This document shows positions 32,905-40,745 of a stretch of 41,026 nt of DNA, in pieces. The notes under the pieces were generated by a model, which was not told the DNA's origin, ran no database searches, and saw only the letters and a list, made by a program, of their open reading frames with translations. Within the stretch, counting starts at the first letter, position 1. Each line of letters starts with the position of its first letter. The translations under genes and the position numbers were made by a program. Origin of the DNA: an uncultured Bacteroidia bacterium (GTDB lineage: Bacteria; Bacteroidota; Bacteroidia; Bacteroidales; UBA932); contig CACZZZ010000020.1 in NCBI GenBank assembly GCA_902785825.1, positions 1 through 41,026 of the forward strand. The letters run 5' to 3'.

Positions 32905-33710
32905 TGAGAAAGGTTTTGTCACAGGCGTACATCTGGTTCCTTTTGATAATCCTCTACGCCCCGATCGTATTCATCGCCATATTCTCATTCACTGAGGCGA
33001 AGGCTTTCGGCAACTGGACAGGTTTTTCGGTGAAGCTCTATGAGAACCTCTTCACCGGTGGAGTCAACGGCGGAGCCGCCCTGATCCTGGCGATCAAGAA
33101 CACACTGTTGATCGCCCTCATCTCGGCAGCGGTCTCCACGATACTCGGAACTGTCTCAGCCATAGGAATATTCAACCTGAAAGGAAAGAAGAAAAGGACC
33201 ATCCAGTTCCTGAACAACATCCCGATGATCAACCCGGACGTGATCACCGGTGTCTCGCTGTTCCTTCTCTTCGTGTTCCTCCACTTCTCACAAGGCTACC
33301 TGACCGTGATCCTGGCCCACATCTCATTCTGCACTCCTTATGTTGTGCTGAACGTCATGCCAAGGCTCGGGCAGATGAACCCCAACATCTACGAGGCTGC
33401 CCTCGACCTCGGTGCAACCCCATGGCAGGCTCTTAGGAAAGTCCTTGTCCCTCAGCTGTATCCGGGAATGCTTTCCGGTTTCATCCTTGCCTTCACCATG
33501 TCCCTTGACGACTTTGCCGTCACCTTCTTCACAAGGGGCACGATAGGTTTGGAGACACTCTCAACCTACATCTACGCCGACGCGCGCAAGGGTGGACTCA
33601 CCCCCGAGCTGCGTCCGCTCATGACTTTGATATTCACAATAATCCTTGTGCTCCTGATCATCATCAATGTCAGGCAGGAGCGTTCCAAGGCAAATAAAAC
33701 AATAAGATAA
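32904..33710 (+). CDS. potC: Polyamine ABC transporter permease PotC
   Basis: 268 residues, six helices, EAA loop EAALDLGATPWQALRKVLVPQLYPG. It has the PotC-type start with a long first helix (YIWFLLIILYAPIVFIAIFSFTEA) and the SLDDFAVTFFTRG segment. It is coupled to potB (TGATG) and to potD (TAATG). Confidence 0.93.
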   Translation: MRKVLSQAYIWFLLIILYAPIVFIAIFSFTEAKAFGNWTGFSVKLYENLFTGGVNGGAALILAIKNTLLIALISAAVSTILGTVSAIGIFNLKGKKKRTIQFLNNIPMINPDVITGVSLFLLFVFLHFSQGYLTVILAHISFCTPYVVLNVMPRLGQMNPNIYEAALDLGATPWQALRKVLVPQLYPGMLSGFILAFTMSLDDFAVTFFTRGTIGLETLSTYIYADARKGGLTPELRPLMTLIFTIILVLLIIINVRQERSKANKTIR

Positions 33711-35008
33711 TGAAAAAATTACTCGGCATCCTCGCCGCGGCGCTCATGATAGCGTCATGCTCGGCGGACAGGGATCACATCCTGAAAATCTACAACTGGG
33801 GAGACTACATCGATGAGGATCTCATTGGTGAATTCGAGGAGTGGTACGAAGATCAGACCGGTGAGCCGGTCAAGATCGTCTATCAGACCTTCGACATCAA
33901 CGAGACCATGCTCTCCAAGATAGAGAAAGGCCATGAGGACTTCGACGTCGTCTGCCCTTCCGACTATATAATTGAGAGGATGCTACGCAACGACATGCTG
34001 CTCCCAATCGACACCAATTTCGGAAGCACTCCCAACTACATCGAAGGCTGTGTCTCTCCTTACATCACTCAGTGCATGAGCAAGTTGGTGACCGGAGGAA
34101 AGGATGCCTCTAAATACGCCGTAGGTTTCATGTGGGGAACGACAGGTTTCGTGTACAACACCGCCCATGTCGATCCGCAGGATGTGGCGACTTGGGATGT
34201 GCTTCGCAACCACAAGTACGAGGGCAAGATCTTCGTCAAGGATGCCGCCAGGGACATCTACAGCAACGTCGCCCTGTACGTCATGAAGGATGACATCGCC
34301 TCCGGCAAGATAACTCCTGATGAGTTGCTCTCAGTTCCTAACCAGGAGTATGTGGACCGCGTCGAGGAATATCTGATGCAGATCAAGGACCAGGTCGCCG
34401 GTTATGAGGCGGACTTCGGTAAAGACCAGATGGTCCAGGAGCGCGGATGGATAAGCCTCAACTGGAGCGGAGAGGGCCACTGGTGCAAGGAGGAGGCCGC
34501 TCCCGCCGGTGTCAGCATCGACTACATGATGCCCAAGGAGGGTGCCACAGTCTGGTTTGACGGTTGGGTGATTCCGAAATATGCCCGTAACATCAAGGCC
34601 GCCAGCTACTTCATCAACTTCATGTGCATGCCCGAAAACGCCATCCGCAACTCCGAGGTGATCGGTTACGTCAGCGCCTGTGGCGACAAGAAGGTCATGG
34701 AGCACTTCCAGGATGAGGACTATCCCGAGATGGATCTCACCTATTTCTTCGGTGAGGGCGCTGAGGCTGTCCACATGGACAAGACCCTTTACCCTGATAA
34801 AAGCGACATCGACCGCTGCTACCTGGAGCATGACTGGGGCGAGGATTCCGCGATGCTGATCAACATGTGGTCACGTGTCAAGGGAAGCAATGCCAATGCG
34901 CTGACCTACATTATCATAGGCGCTCTCATTGTCGCTATTGCGGCAGCTGTGATTATCTCCAGATCCAACAAGAAAAGGCATTCCCACAGGAAGGGTGGAA
35001 GGAGATAA
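33710..35008 (+). CDS. potD: Polyamine-binding lipoprotein PotD with a C-terminal membrane helix
   Basis: 432 residues. Lipobox MIASC (Cys17), then the PotD/PotF fold: LKIYNWGDYIDEDLIGEFEEW, DINETMLSKI, DFDVVCPSDYIIERM, GFMWGTTGFVYN, VWFDGWVIPKYARN. The acidic and aromatic residues expected to bind polyamine amines are present, such as the WGDYI start and the W/D in WFDGW. Unusually, the end (about 398-432) is a hydrophobic helix ALTYIIIGALIVAIAAAVII followed by a basic tail SRSNKKRHSHRKGGRR. The protein is therefore probably held in the inner membrane at both ends. The next gene follows after 6 bp. Confidence 0.92.
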   Translation: MKKLLGILAAALMIASCSADRDHILKIYNWGDYIDEDLIGEFEEWYEDQTGEPVKIVYQTFDINETMLSKIEKGHEDFDVVCPSDYIIERMLRNDMLLPIDTNFGSTPNYIEGCVSPYITQCMSKLVTGGKDASKYAVGFMWGTTGFVYNTAHVDPQDVATWDVLRNHKYEGKIFVKDAARDIYSNVALYVMKDDIASGKITPDELLSVPNQEYVDRVEEYLMQIKDQVAGYEADFGKDQMVQERGWISLNWSGEGHWCKEEAAPAGVSIDYMMPKEGATVWFDGWVIPKYARNIKAASYFINFMCMPENAIRNSEVIGYVSACGDKKVMEHFQDEDYPEMDLTYFFGEGAEAVHMDKTLYPDKSDIDRCYLEHDWGEDSAMLINMWSRVKGSNANALTYIIIGALIVAIAAAVIISRSNKKRHSHRKGGRR

Positions 35009-35014
35009 AAAGCC

Positions 35015-35761
35015 ATGGCGGTAACAGTCAGACCGGACAAGAAAGTTATTGACGACCTCCTTGTAAAGTGCTACGAGGTCGATTCAGCCCAGAGGCTCAA
35101 GCCCACCGCCTTCATGGACATGGCGCAGGAAATGGCCTACCAGGCCGCCGCCGCTATGAAGTTCGGTTACGACGAGCTGATTGTCAAGAATATGGCCTGG
35201 GTGCTTTCCAGGATGCGTTTCCGCTTTCTTAAAGCCCCTGTCTGGGGAGAGGAGGTTGAGATACGCACCTGGCACCGCGGAGCCTTCGGTCCCTTCTTCG
35301 TGAGGGATTTCGAGGTTCTCGACAAGGAAGGCCGGAGAATGATCGAAGCCACAAGCTCATGGGTGATAATCGATGTGGACAGCAGGAGGATGGCAAGGCC
35401 TGAGGAAGTTCTTCCAAAAGAAGACACCTCATGTTCGGACTTCGCCATTGAGACGCCCGCGGGAAAAGTCATGATGCCCCGTGGAGTCGAGCCAGAGCTT
35501 GTCACGACCCATAAGGTGGCATATTCAGACATCGACCTTGTCGGCCACACCAACAACGCCCGCTATGTCGCATGGGCCCTGGATTGCCTTGAATATGGCG
35601 AGGCCGGGATCCAGGTGGAGGAGGTTGAGATAGTCTTCCACCATGAGGCCAGGCCAGGTGAGGAGATCTCTCTTTACCGTGCCCAGAAAGACGGATGGAC
35701 CTTCGTCGAAGGCCGGAGGGAGGATGTCCAGGTGTTCTGCGTCAGAATTAGAAATATTTAA
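35015..35761 (+). CDS. Acyl-ACP thioesterase (PF01643 type)
   Basis: 248 residues, two hotdog domains. The N-terminal domain contains YEVDSAQRLKPTAFMDMAQEMAYQAA and WVLSRMRFRF; the C-terminal one contains HKVAYSDIDLVGHTNNARYVAWALD with the Asp-x3-His-x-Asn-Asn catalytic set. It cleaves acyl-ACP to release free fatty acid in the cytoplasm. It is placed inside the polyamine operon with 6 and 2 bp gaps, a combination with no obvious metabolic reason. Confidence 0.9.
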   Translation: MAVTVRPDKKVIDDLLVKCYEVDSAQRLKPTAFMDMAQEMAYQAAAAMKFGYDELIVKNMAWVLSRMRFRFLKAPVWGEEVEIRTWHRGAFGPFFVRDFEVLDKEGRRMIEATSSWVIIDVDSRRMARPEEVLPKEDTSCSDFAIETPAGKVMMPRGVEPELVTTHKVAYSDIDLVGHTNNARYVAWALDCLEYGEAGIQVEEVEIVFHHEARPGEEISLYRAQKDGWTFVEGRREDVQVFCVRIRNI

Positions 35762-35763
35762 AG

Positions 35764-36462
35764 ATGAAACAATTACGCAGGTTTATGGGGATCGCCACGA
35801 TCCTCGTTATCGCTATGGCTTCCTGTCAGAGGAAAGCCTCAGAGGACACTCTCCGAACCGGTGATCTCATATTCGTCGGAATCCCTATGGACTACTCGAT
35901 AGAAGGCGGATCTATGGACGAGGCGATAGCCTCAGCGACCGGAAGTGATTCTCTAAACCTCATTCATGTCGCCATCGCGGACGTGGACTCCGAAGGGAAA
36001 TGGATAATCGACGCCACCATAAAGCACGGGGTCGATCGCCATCCTCTGGACACCTTCATCACCGACTTCACGCTTAAGGACGGCTCACTCCCGGTGTTCA
36101 TCGTCAAACGTCTCAAGGATCCTTCCAAGGCCGCGGAATATGTCGAAAACTCCAAGAAATTCCTCGGCAAGGCCTACGATCTCCATTTTCTCCCAGACAA
36201 CGACTCGCTCTATTGCAGCGAGCTCGTGAGGGACTCCTACGTCAATTCTGACGGCACTTATATCTTCGGCACGGTTCCTATGAATTTCAAGGGCCCGGAC
36301 GGAGAGTTCCCGCTTTATTGGCAGCAGCTTTTCGAGAAGCTAGGCTCCCCTATTCCACAAAATGTCCCGGGGACAAATCCCCACGACATGTCCCAATCCC
36401 CCGCCCTTGAGACCGTCCATGTCTCTATTTCAACAAATTACGAAAAACGCGTAGCCAAATAG
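35764..36462 (+). CDS. YiiX/YebB-type permuted NlpC/P60 lipoprotein
   Basis: 232 residues with lipobox AMASC (Cys21). The permuted papain-like core has His68 in NLIHVAIAD and Cys151 in DSLYCSELVRDSY (the order His then Cys is diagnostic of YiiX-like proteins). LRTGDLIFVG precedes the His. Family members act as amidases or peptidases on cell-wall peptides or on acylated substrates; the role here is unknown. It is the last gene of the operon, starting 2 bp after the thioesterase stop. The terminator at 36444-36474 covers its stop codon. Confidence 0.85.
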   Translation: MKQLRRFMGIATILVIAMASCQRKASEDTLRTGDLIFVGIPMDYSIEGGSMDEAIASATGSDSLNLIHVAIADVDSEGKWIIDATIKHGVDRHPLDTFITDFTLKDGSLPVFIVKRLKDPSKAAEYVENSKKFLGKAYDLHFLPDNDSLYCSELVRDSYVNSDGTYIFGTVPMNFKGPDGEFPLYWQQLFEKLGSPIPQNVPGTNPHDMSQSPALETVHVSISTNYEKRVAK

Positions 36463-36474
36463 ACTACGCGTTTT
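36444..36474 (+). terminator. Rho-independent terminator of the Pot operon, overlapping the last codons
   Basis: AAAACGCGTAG (36444-36454), a 9-nt loop and CTACGCGTTTT (36464-36474) form a perfect 11-bp stem with U-rich 3' side and A-rich 5' side, so it can work in both directions between the convergent operon and C69 gene. The stop codon lies in the loop. Confidence 0.75.
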
Positions 36475-36510
36475 CTGTAAATAATTAAATAACAGGCACT
36501 TCCAAAACGA

Positions 36511-38208
36511 CTAGCGTTCGTGGATGCGGCCCTCCTTGGGCTTGACGTAGCGATCGCCTGTGGCGGCTTTCACGGCATCGATAAAGACCGGTGAATATGC
36601 CGGAACCGTAGGCCTCTGGAAGCCGGGGCCAGGACGGCCGGAAAGGATCTCACCGTTCTGGCTGGGACGGATGCTCTGGTCGTTGTACTTGACAATCAAG
36701 AGTTTCGCCAGCTTGTCCCAACGCTTCATCATCATGTCGGTGTAGGCTATGGTCTTGCTTGTCAGATAGGCCGTGATGTCGGTGGGAGTCATCTCGGCGA
36801 CCCTCTTCTCGACCTCCTCCTGGTCCTTGGCATAGAAGTCCTCAAGCTCTTTCTGAGCCTCCTTGAGGTCCCCGATCATGGCGCTGTAGCGTGGATAGAC
36901 CATGTTGGCCACGAAGTTGTTCATCCAGAAGGCGCTCTCGGTGCTGAACTCGTTCATGCTGTTGTTCTCCCTGAGGAAGGGATCAGGAACCCTGTTGATT
37001 CCGCAATATGCCGGAACGTAAGCCACCATCGAGGCGTCGTCCATGTTGAAATATGTCACCCCGCCGACAGCGTCGGGAAGCCAGCTTCTCATCTGGCAGA
37101 CCATGGTCATGCCGCTCTGCTGGCAGCCGATAGGCCTCTCCCGGAACATCTCGGTACCGTCGCTGGACTTGTAGTTGACAGGCTGGTTACGGTAAGGGGA
37201 AGCCCAGGGACCCGCGCTGATGTCAGCGGTCATGTCAAGGGCGGTACCCTCATAGTGGTCTCTCATGTCTTCCATGATGTCACGCACAGAGACAGGTTTC
37301 GCGGGCTTGATCCAAAGGGGAAGGTGGTCGATCTCGCTCATGTCGCCGTTGATGTACGGGAGATATTTGTCCATCTCGGCGGTGTCGTAGTGGTGGCGGT
37401 AGAAACTCCAGACACGGGCCTCGCAGTAGCGGATGGTGCCGAAATCCATGGGGCCATAGGCCTCGCGGAAGCTGAATTCAGCGTCTGGGCCCTCGTAATA
37501 TCCCTTTTCCTTGGCGAAGGAGATGGCATCGGCGCTGTACAGGCAATCGCCATTGTCGGCGACAAAGTAACCGAGTTTCTTGTCAACCTTCTTGGCCTGG
37601 GGGAACTGCTGGATGCGACTGGAGTTGGCGTAGGCGCAGATGCAATCGTCGGGGACTCTCCTGGCGATCCAGATGGCGCCCTTGTTGCCCTTACCTTTTC
37701 CGATTATCTCCATGATCCAGGCCTCGTTCTTGTCGCAGACGGCGAAGGACTCGCCGGTGCTGTTGTAGCCATATTCCTGGACCAGCTCATGGATGCAGTT
37801 GATAGCCTCACGGGCTGTGGTGACTCTCTGGAGCACGATGCCCATAAGAGTGAAATAGTCGAAGTAGCCCTCGGGATTGCGTAGCTCGTCGCGGCCGCCC
37901 CATGTGGTCTCGACAATGCTGACCTGGTTCTCATTCATCAGACCGACAACTCCAAAGGTGTAAGGGACCTGTTTGATGAGACGCTTCTCGGTGGAAGGTC
38001 CCCAGCCCCTGAGCTGTATAAGCTCACCCTCGGCATGACGGCCGGGAGCGCTGTAGTTCAGAGGAGACGCGAAGCCGAAACCGTCGCAGTTATAAGTGCA
38101 AATGACACTTCCGTCAACGGAGGCTTTCTTTCCTACAATTAGGTTGGTGCAGGCGAAAGACGCCACGGCCGCGCAGAAAGCGAAGACCGTCAGGATCAAT
38201 CTTTTCAT
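36511..38208 (-). CDS. C69-family dipeptidase (PF03577)
   Basis: 565 residues. The N-terminal nucleophile Cys20 directly follows the signal-like stretch (VASFACTNLIVGKKASVDGS); propeptide removal exposes it, as in other Ntn-hydrolase C69 enzymes. Core motifs are GVVGLMNENQVSIVETT, ESFAVCDKNEAWIMEIIG and the CAYANSSRIQ strand. It cleaves dipeptides with broad specificity in the periplasm and complements DPP11. It reads leftward, convergent with the Pot operon and divergent from the fucosidase, sharing the upstream 84 bp. Confidence 0.92.
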   Translation of the reverse strand: MKRLILTVFAFCAAVASFACTNLIVGKKASVDGSVICTYNCDGFGFASPLNYSAPGRHAEGELIQLRGWGPSTEKRLIKQVPYTFGVVGLMNENQVSIVETTWGGRDELRNPEGYFDYFTLMGIVLQRVTTAREAINCIHELVQEYGYNSTGESFAVCDKNEAWIMEIIGKGKGNKGAIWIARRVPDDCICAYANSSRIQQFPQAKKVDKKLGYFVADNGDCLYSADAISFAKEKGYYEGPDAEFSFREAYGPMDFGTIRYCEARVWSFYRHHYDTAEMDKYLPYINGDMSEIDHLPLWIKPAKPVSVRDIMEDMRDHYEGTALDMTADISAGPWASPYRNQPVNYKSSDGTEMFRERPIGCQQSGMTMVCQMRSWLPDAVGGVTYFNMDDASMVAYVPAYCGINRVPDPFLRENNSMNEFSTESAFWMNNFVANMVYPRYSAMIGDLKEAQKELEDFYAKDQEEVEKRVAEMTPTDITAYLTSKTIAYTDMMMKRWDKLAKLLIVKYNDQSIRPSQNGEILSGRPGPGFQRPTVPAYSPVFIDAVKAATGDRYVKPKEGRIHER

Positions 38209-38243
38209 GTTCGTTTTATGTTTTTGGGTTCGTTTTCGTCTTC

Positions 38244-38251
38244 GAAATATA
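38244..38251 (-). promoter_or_regulatory. Possible -7 box (TATATTTC) of the C69 gene
   Basis: The minus strand reads TATATTTC (7 of 8), 36 bp before the ATG at 38208. Confidence 0.3.
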
Positions 38252-38264
38252 GCGAAAACTTTCG

Positions 38265-38272
38265 TATATTAG
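38265..38272 (+). promoter_or_regulatory. -7-like box TATATTAG (followed by CGAAACG) of the fucosidase gene
   Basis: It lies 21 bp before the ATG at 38293. A similar CGAAATATAGCGAAAA string sits 20 bp upstream, giving a near-repeat in the shared promoter region. Confidence 0.45.
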
Positions 38273-38292
38273 CGAAACGTAATCCCTTTATC

Positions 38293-39672
38293 ATGAAAAA
38301 AACTCTCATATTTCTCGCATCGACGCTCCTGTGCGTAAACGCCGCCGCGCAGTACATTCCCCCTGTGGAGGAAGACGTGAAGGCCCGGCTCGCCGAATGG
38401 CAGGACCTTAAATTCGGAATGTTCATCCATTGGGGCGCCTACAGCCAATGGGGCGTCGTTGAGTCCTGGTCGCTAGCTCCCGACGACATTTCCTGGCAAT
38501 ATGGAGCCAGAGACAAGAAGAACATGGATTATTTCGAATATATCCAGGCCTATGAGCACCTCAAGGACACCTTCAACCCCGTGAAGTTCGATCCCGGGAA
38601 ATGGGCTGACGCCGCCAAGTACGCCGGCATGAAGTACGTGGTGTTCACAACCAAGCACCACGACGGATTCTGCATGTTCGACACGCATCAGACTGATTAT
38701 AAAGTGACTGACGAAGGCTGCGCCTTCCACACGAACCCCAAGGCGAACATCGCCAAGGAACTTTTCGACGCCTACCGCGCCAGGGGCATCAAAGCCGGCG
38801 CGTATTTCTCCATCCCGGACTGGCACAGCAACGATTTCTGGTGGCGTAAGTTCCCGCCCAAGAGCGTGAGAGCAAACTACAGAGCATCTGAGCACCCGGA
38901 GAAATGGGCCGCTTACCAGGACTATGTCGCCGCCCAGCTTAATGAGCTGACTTCTGGCGAATATGGTGACCTTTACCTCATGTGGTACGACATGCCTGTG
39001 ACCGACGACAGCTCCGAGGCTAAGCACGACTGGGAGCGTTTCGCCAAGGTCGTCCGCGGCAACCAGCCGGGAATGATCATGGTGGCACGCGGCCAGCATA
39101 ACATCTACGAGAACTACCAGACCCCCGAGCAGACCATCCCTGAGAAGGCTCTTGACTATCCCTGGGAGTCCTGCGTCACAATGACTTACAGCTGGTCTTA
39201 CAGGCCCAATTTAGAGTACAAATCCACCAAGACACTCCTGACCATGCTGGTCCAGATTGTCTCCCGCGGAGGAAACTTCCTGCTCAATGTCGGTCCCGGA
39301 CCTGACGGAACCCTTGAGGACACGGCATACGAACGCCTCCACGAGATCGGCGACTGGATGCAAGTCAACTCTGATGGTATTTATGCCACAAAGGCCGTCG
39401 CTCCCTACCAGGACGGCAATGTTTACTACACCGCAAAGGGTGACTATGTCTATGCCTTCTATGTTCCCGAGGAAGGTGGCTCACTGCCCAAAGAAATCGC
39501 TGTCCCGTCATTTGTCCCGGTGTCTTCCAAAGCCGTTTCGATGATGGGTGCGAAGGGAACACTCAAGTGGAGAAAAGCTTCAGATGGCGGATCGGTAGTC
39601 ACTATACCTGAGAGCCTTAGGAAAAAGACTCCCTGCGATCACATCTGGTGCCTCAAGATAAAGGTTCGCTAG
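38293..39672 (+). CDS. GH29 alpha-L-fucosidase, exported
   Basis: 459 residues from the ATG at 38293, which opens the signal peptide MKKTLIFLASTLLCVNAAAQ; an upstream in-frame start would pass through the promoter. The GH29 barrel has KFGMFIHWGAYSQWG (40-54), TTKHHDGFCMFDT (119-131) and the nucleophile Asp233 in LYLMWYDMPV. SRGGNFLLNVGPGPDGTL closes the barrel, and a small beta domain forms the C-terminus. It removes terminal fucose from host or plant glycans. Its stop TAG overlaps the stop of the convergent GH127-like relic. Confidence 0.94.
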   Translation: MKKTLIFLASTLLCVNAAAQYIPPVEEDVKARLAEWQDLKFGMFIHWGAYSQWGVVESWSLAPDDISWQYGARDKKNMDYFEYIQAYEHLKDTFNPVKFDPGKWADAAKYAGMKYVVFTTKHHDGFCMFDTHQTDYKVTDEGCAFHTNPKANIAKELFDAYRARGIKAGAYFSIPDWHSNDFWWRKFPPKSVRANYRASEHPEKWAAYQDYVAAQLNELTSGEYGDLYLMWYDMPVTDDSSEAKHDWERFAKVVRGNQPGMIMVARGQHNIYENYQTPEQTIPEKALDYPWESCVTMTYSWSYRPNLEYKSTKTLLTMLVQIVSRGGNFLLNVGPGPDGTLEDTAYERLHEIGDWMQVNSDGIYATKAVAPYQDGNVYYTAKGDYVYAFYVPEEGGSLPKEIAVPSFVPVSSKAVSMMGAKGTLKWRKASDGGSVVTIPESLRKKTPCDHIWCLKIKVR

Positions 39673-40694
39673 TCTTCCTCAGAATAATCCTTGAAGTACA
39701 TTGAATAGCGGCAGAAATGAATGCCGTTGCTACTTCACCCCTGTCCGTCCTGCTTCCATCAAGAATTACTCCTCGAAATACGACAGTTTCTGGTGTAGGT
39801 GTATATCCGCTCGAAGCCTGTGAATTTAGGAATCTGAGTGTTGGCGTGCTAACCATTCAAGATGTCCTTCCCCTCGGCCGCGGGGACCCACATGTCCTCG
39901 TCATTCAGGCGCCCCGCCCATGAGAGGAAGCGGTCTTCCCCTGTCAGGGAATATATGTCCACATACGACTCGTTGATGCTACCATGCTCACAGACAAGAA
40001 GTTCCTGCATTTTCTCATGATCGAGTTTGTCTATCACATGAGTGCCGAACCAATCGCCCAAATCCACGAGAATCTCCTTGGCGAGCGGTGTGCCGAAAGT
40101 GTTATACACGTCATACAGTCCGAGCATGAGCTTGTTCATGACATAGACGGGCTCCCACATCTTGTTGATAAGCGGGTTGGTGGTCGTGAAGTTCCCTTTG
40201 GCGACTTCCGCGAAGACTCCTTTCACCCCTGGCTGGGCCCCGACGAAGCCTTCCCCGTCAGCCTCCTGGCACTCCTTAAGCCCCTTGAGGGCCTTCTCCA
40301 CAAGGGGATATATTTCCGGATCCCCTGTACTCTGGTACATCATCGCCATCGAGGATAGCCAGAAACCCATAATGTGTCCAGCCAACGGTCCCCCGCCCCA
40401 AACATCCTCCGACTCCCAGTACGGATAGGGCTCGAAGCCTTGTTGGGACAGGCCGGCCTCCTTGCGGAAAAGAGACAGCAGGCGGTCAACCTCAAGCGAT
40501 TTCAAGTACTCATGGTCAAGCTCTTGAAGGGAAAGCATCTGCGGATCCGTGACTCGAACGTCACTGAGACTGAACAGCTTCCGTACAGGCTGTAGCTCTG
40601 CCGGGCGTACGATTCCCTCCTTCTGGGAACATGATGTAAGAGATGACACGAGGAGCAAGACGAAAAAGGCCGTGGTTGTGAACAAGGATCTCAT
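39669..40694 (-). pseudogene. GH127-like (DUF1680) relic with nonsense codons and internal deletion
   Basis: The ATG at 40694 starts a lipoprotein (LTSC) with the GH127 N-terminal half well preserved (SLQELDHEYLKSLEVDRLLS, KCQ-type repeats, WEPVYVMNKLMLGLYD, CEHGSINESYVDIYSLTGED). After DILNG the expected Trp codon is TAG, and the frame goes on as HANTQIPKFTGFERIYTYTR, which is family sequence. Soon afterwards two TGA stops occur, and the same frame ends SSNGIHFCRYSMYFKDYSEED plus TAG at 39669, a plausible family C-terminus. The middle of the C-terminal half is missing. A longer start at 40745 is possible but bypasses the signal peptide. Confidence 0.78.
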
Positions 40695-40745
40695 AATTGT
40701 GGTTAATTGTTCAGTAAATATAAGGATTTCTTTTTGAATGTTCAT

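Noticed and set aside
37255..37884. Rightward open frame within the C69 gene
   Set aside because: A shadow of the C69 reading frame, which carries the family motifs.
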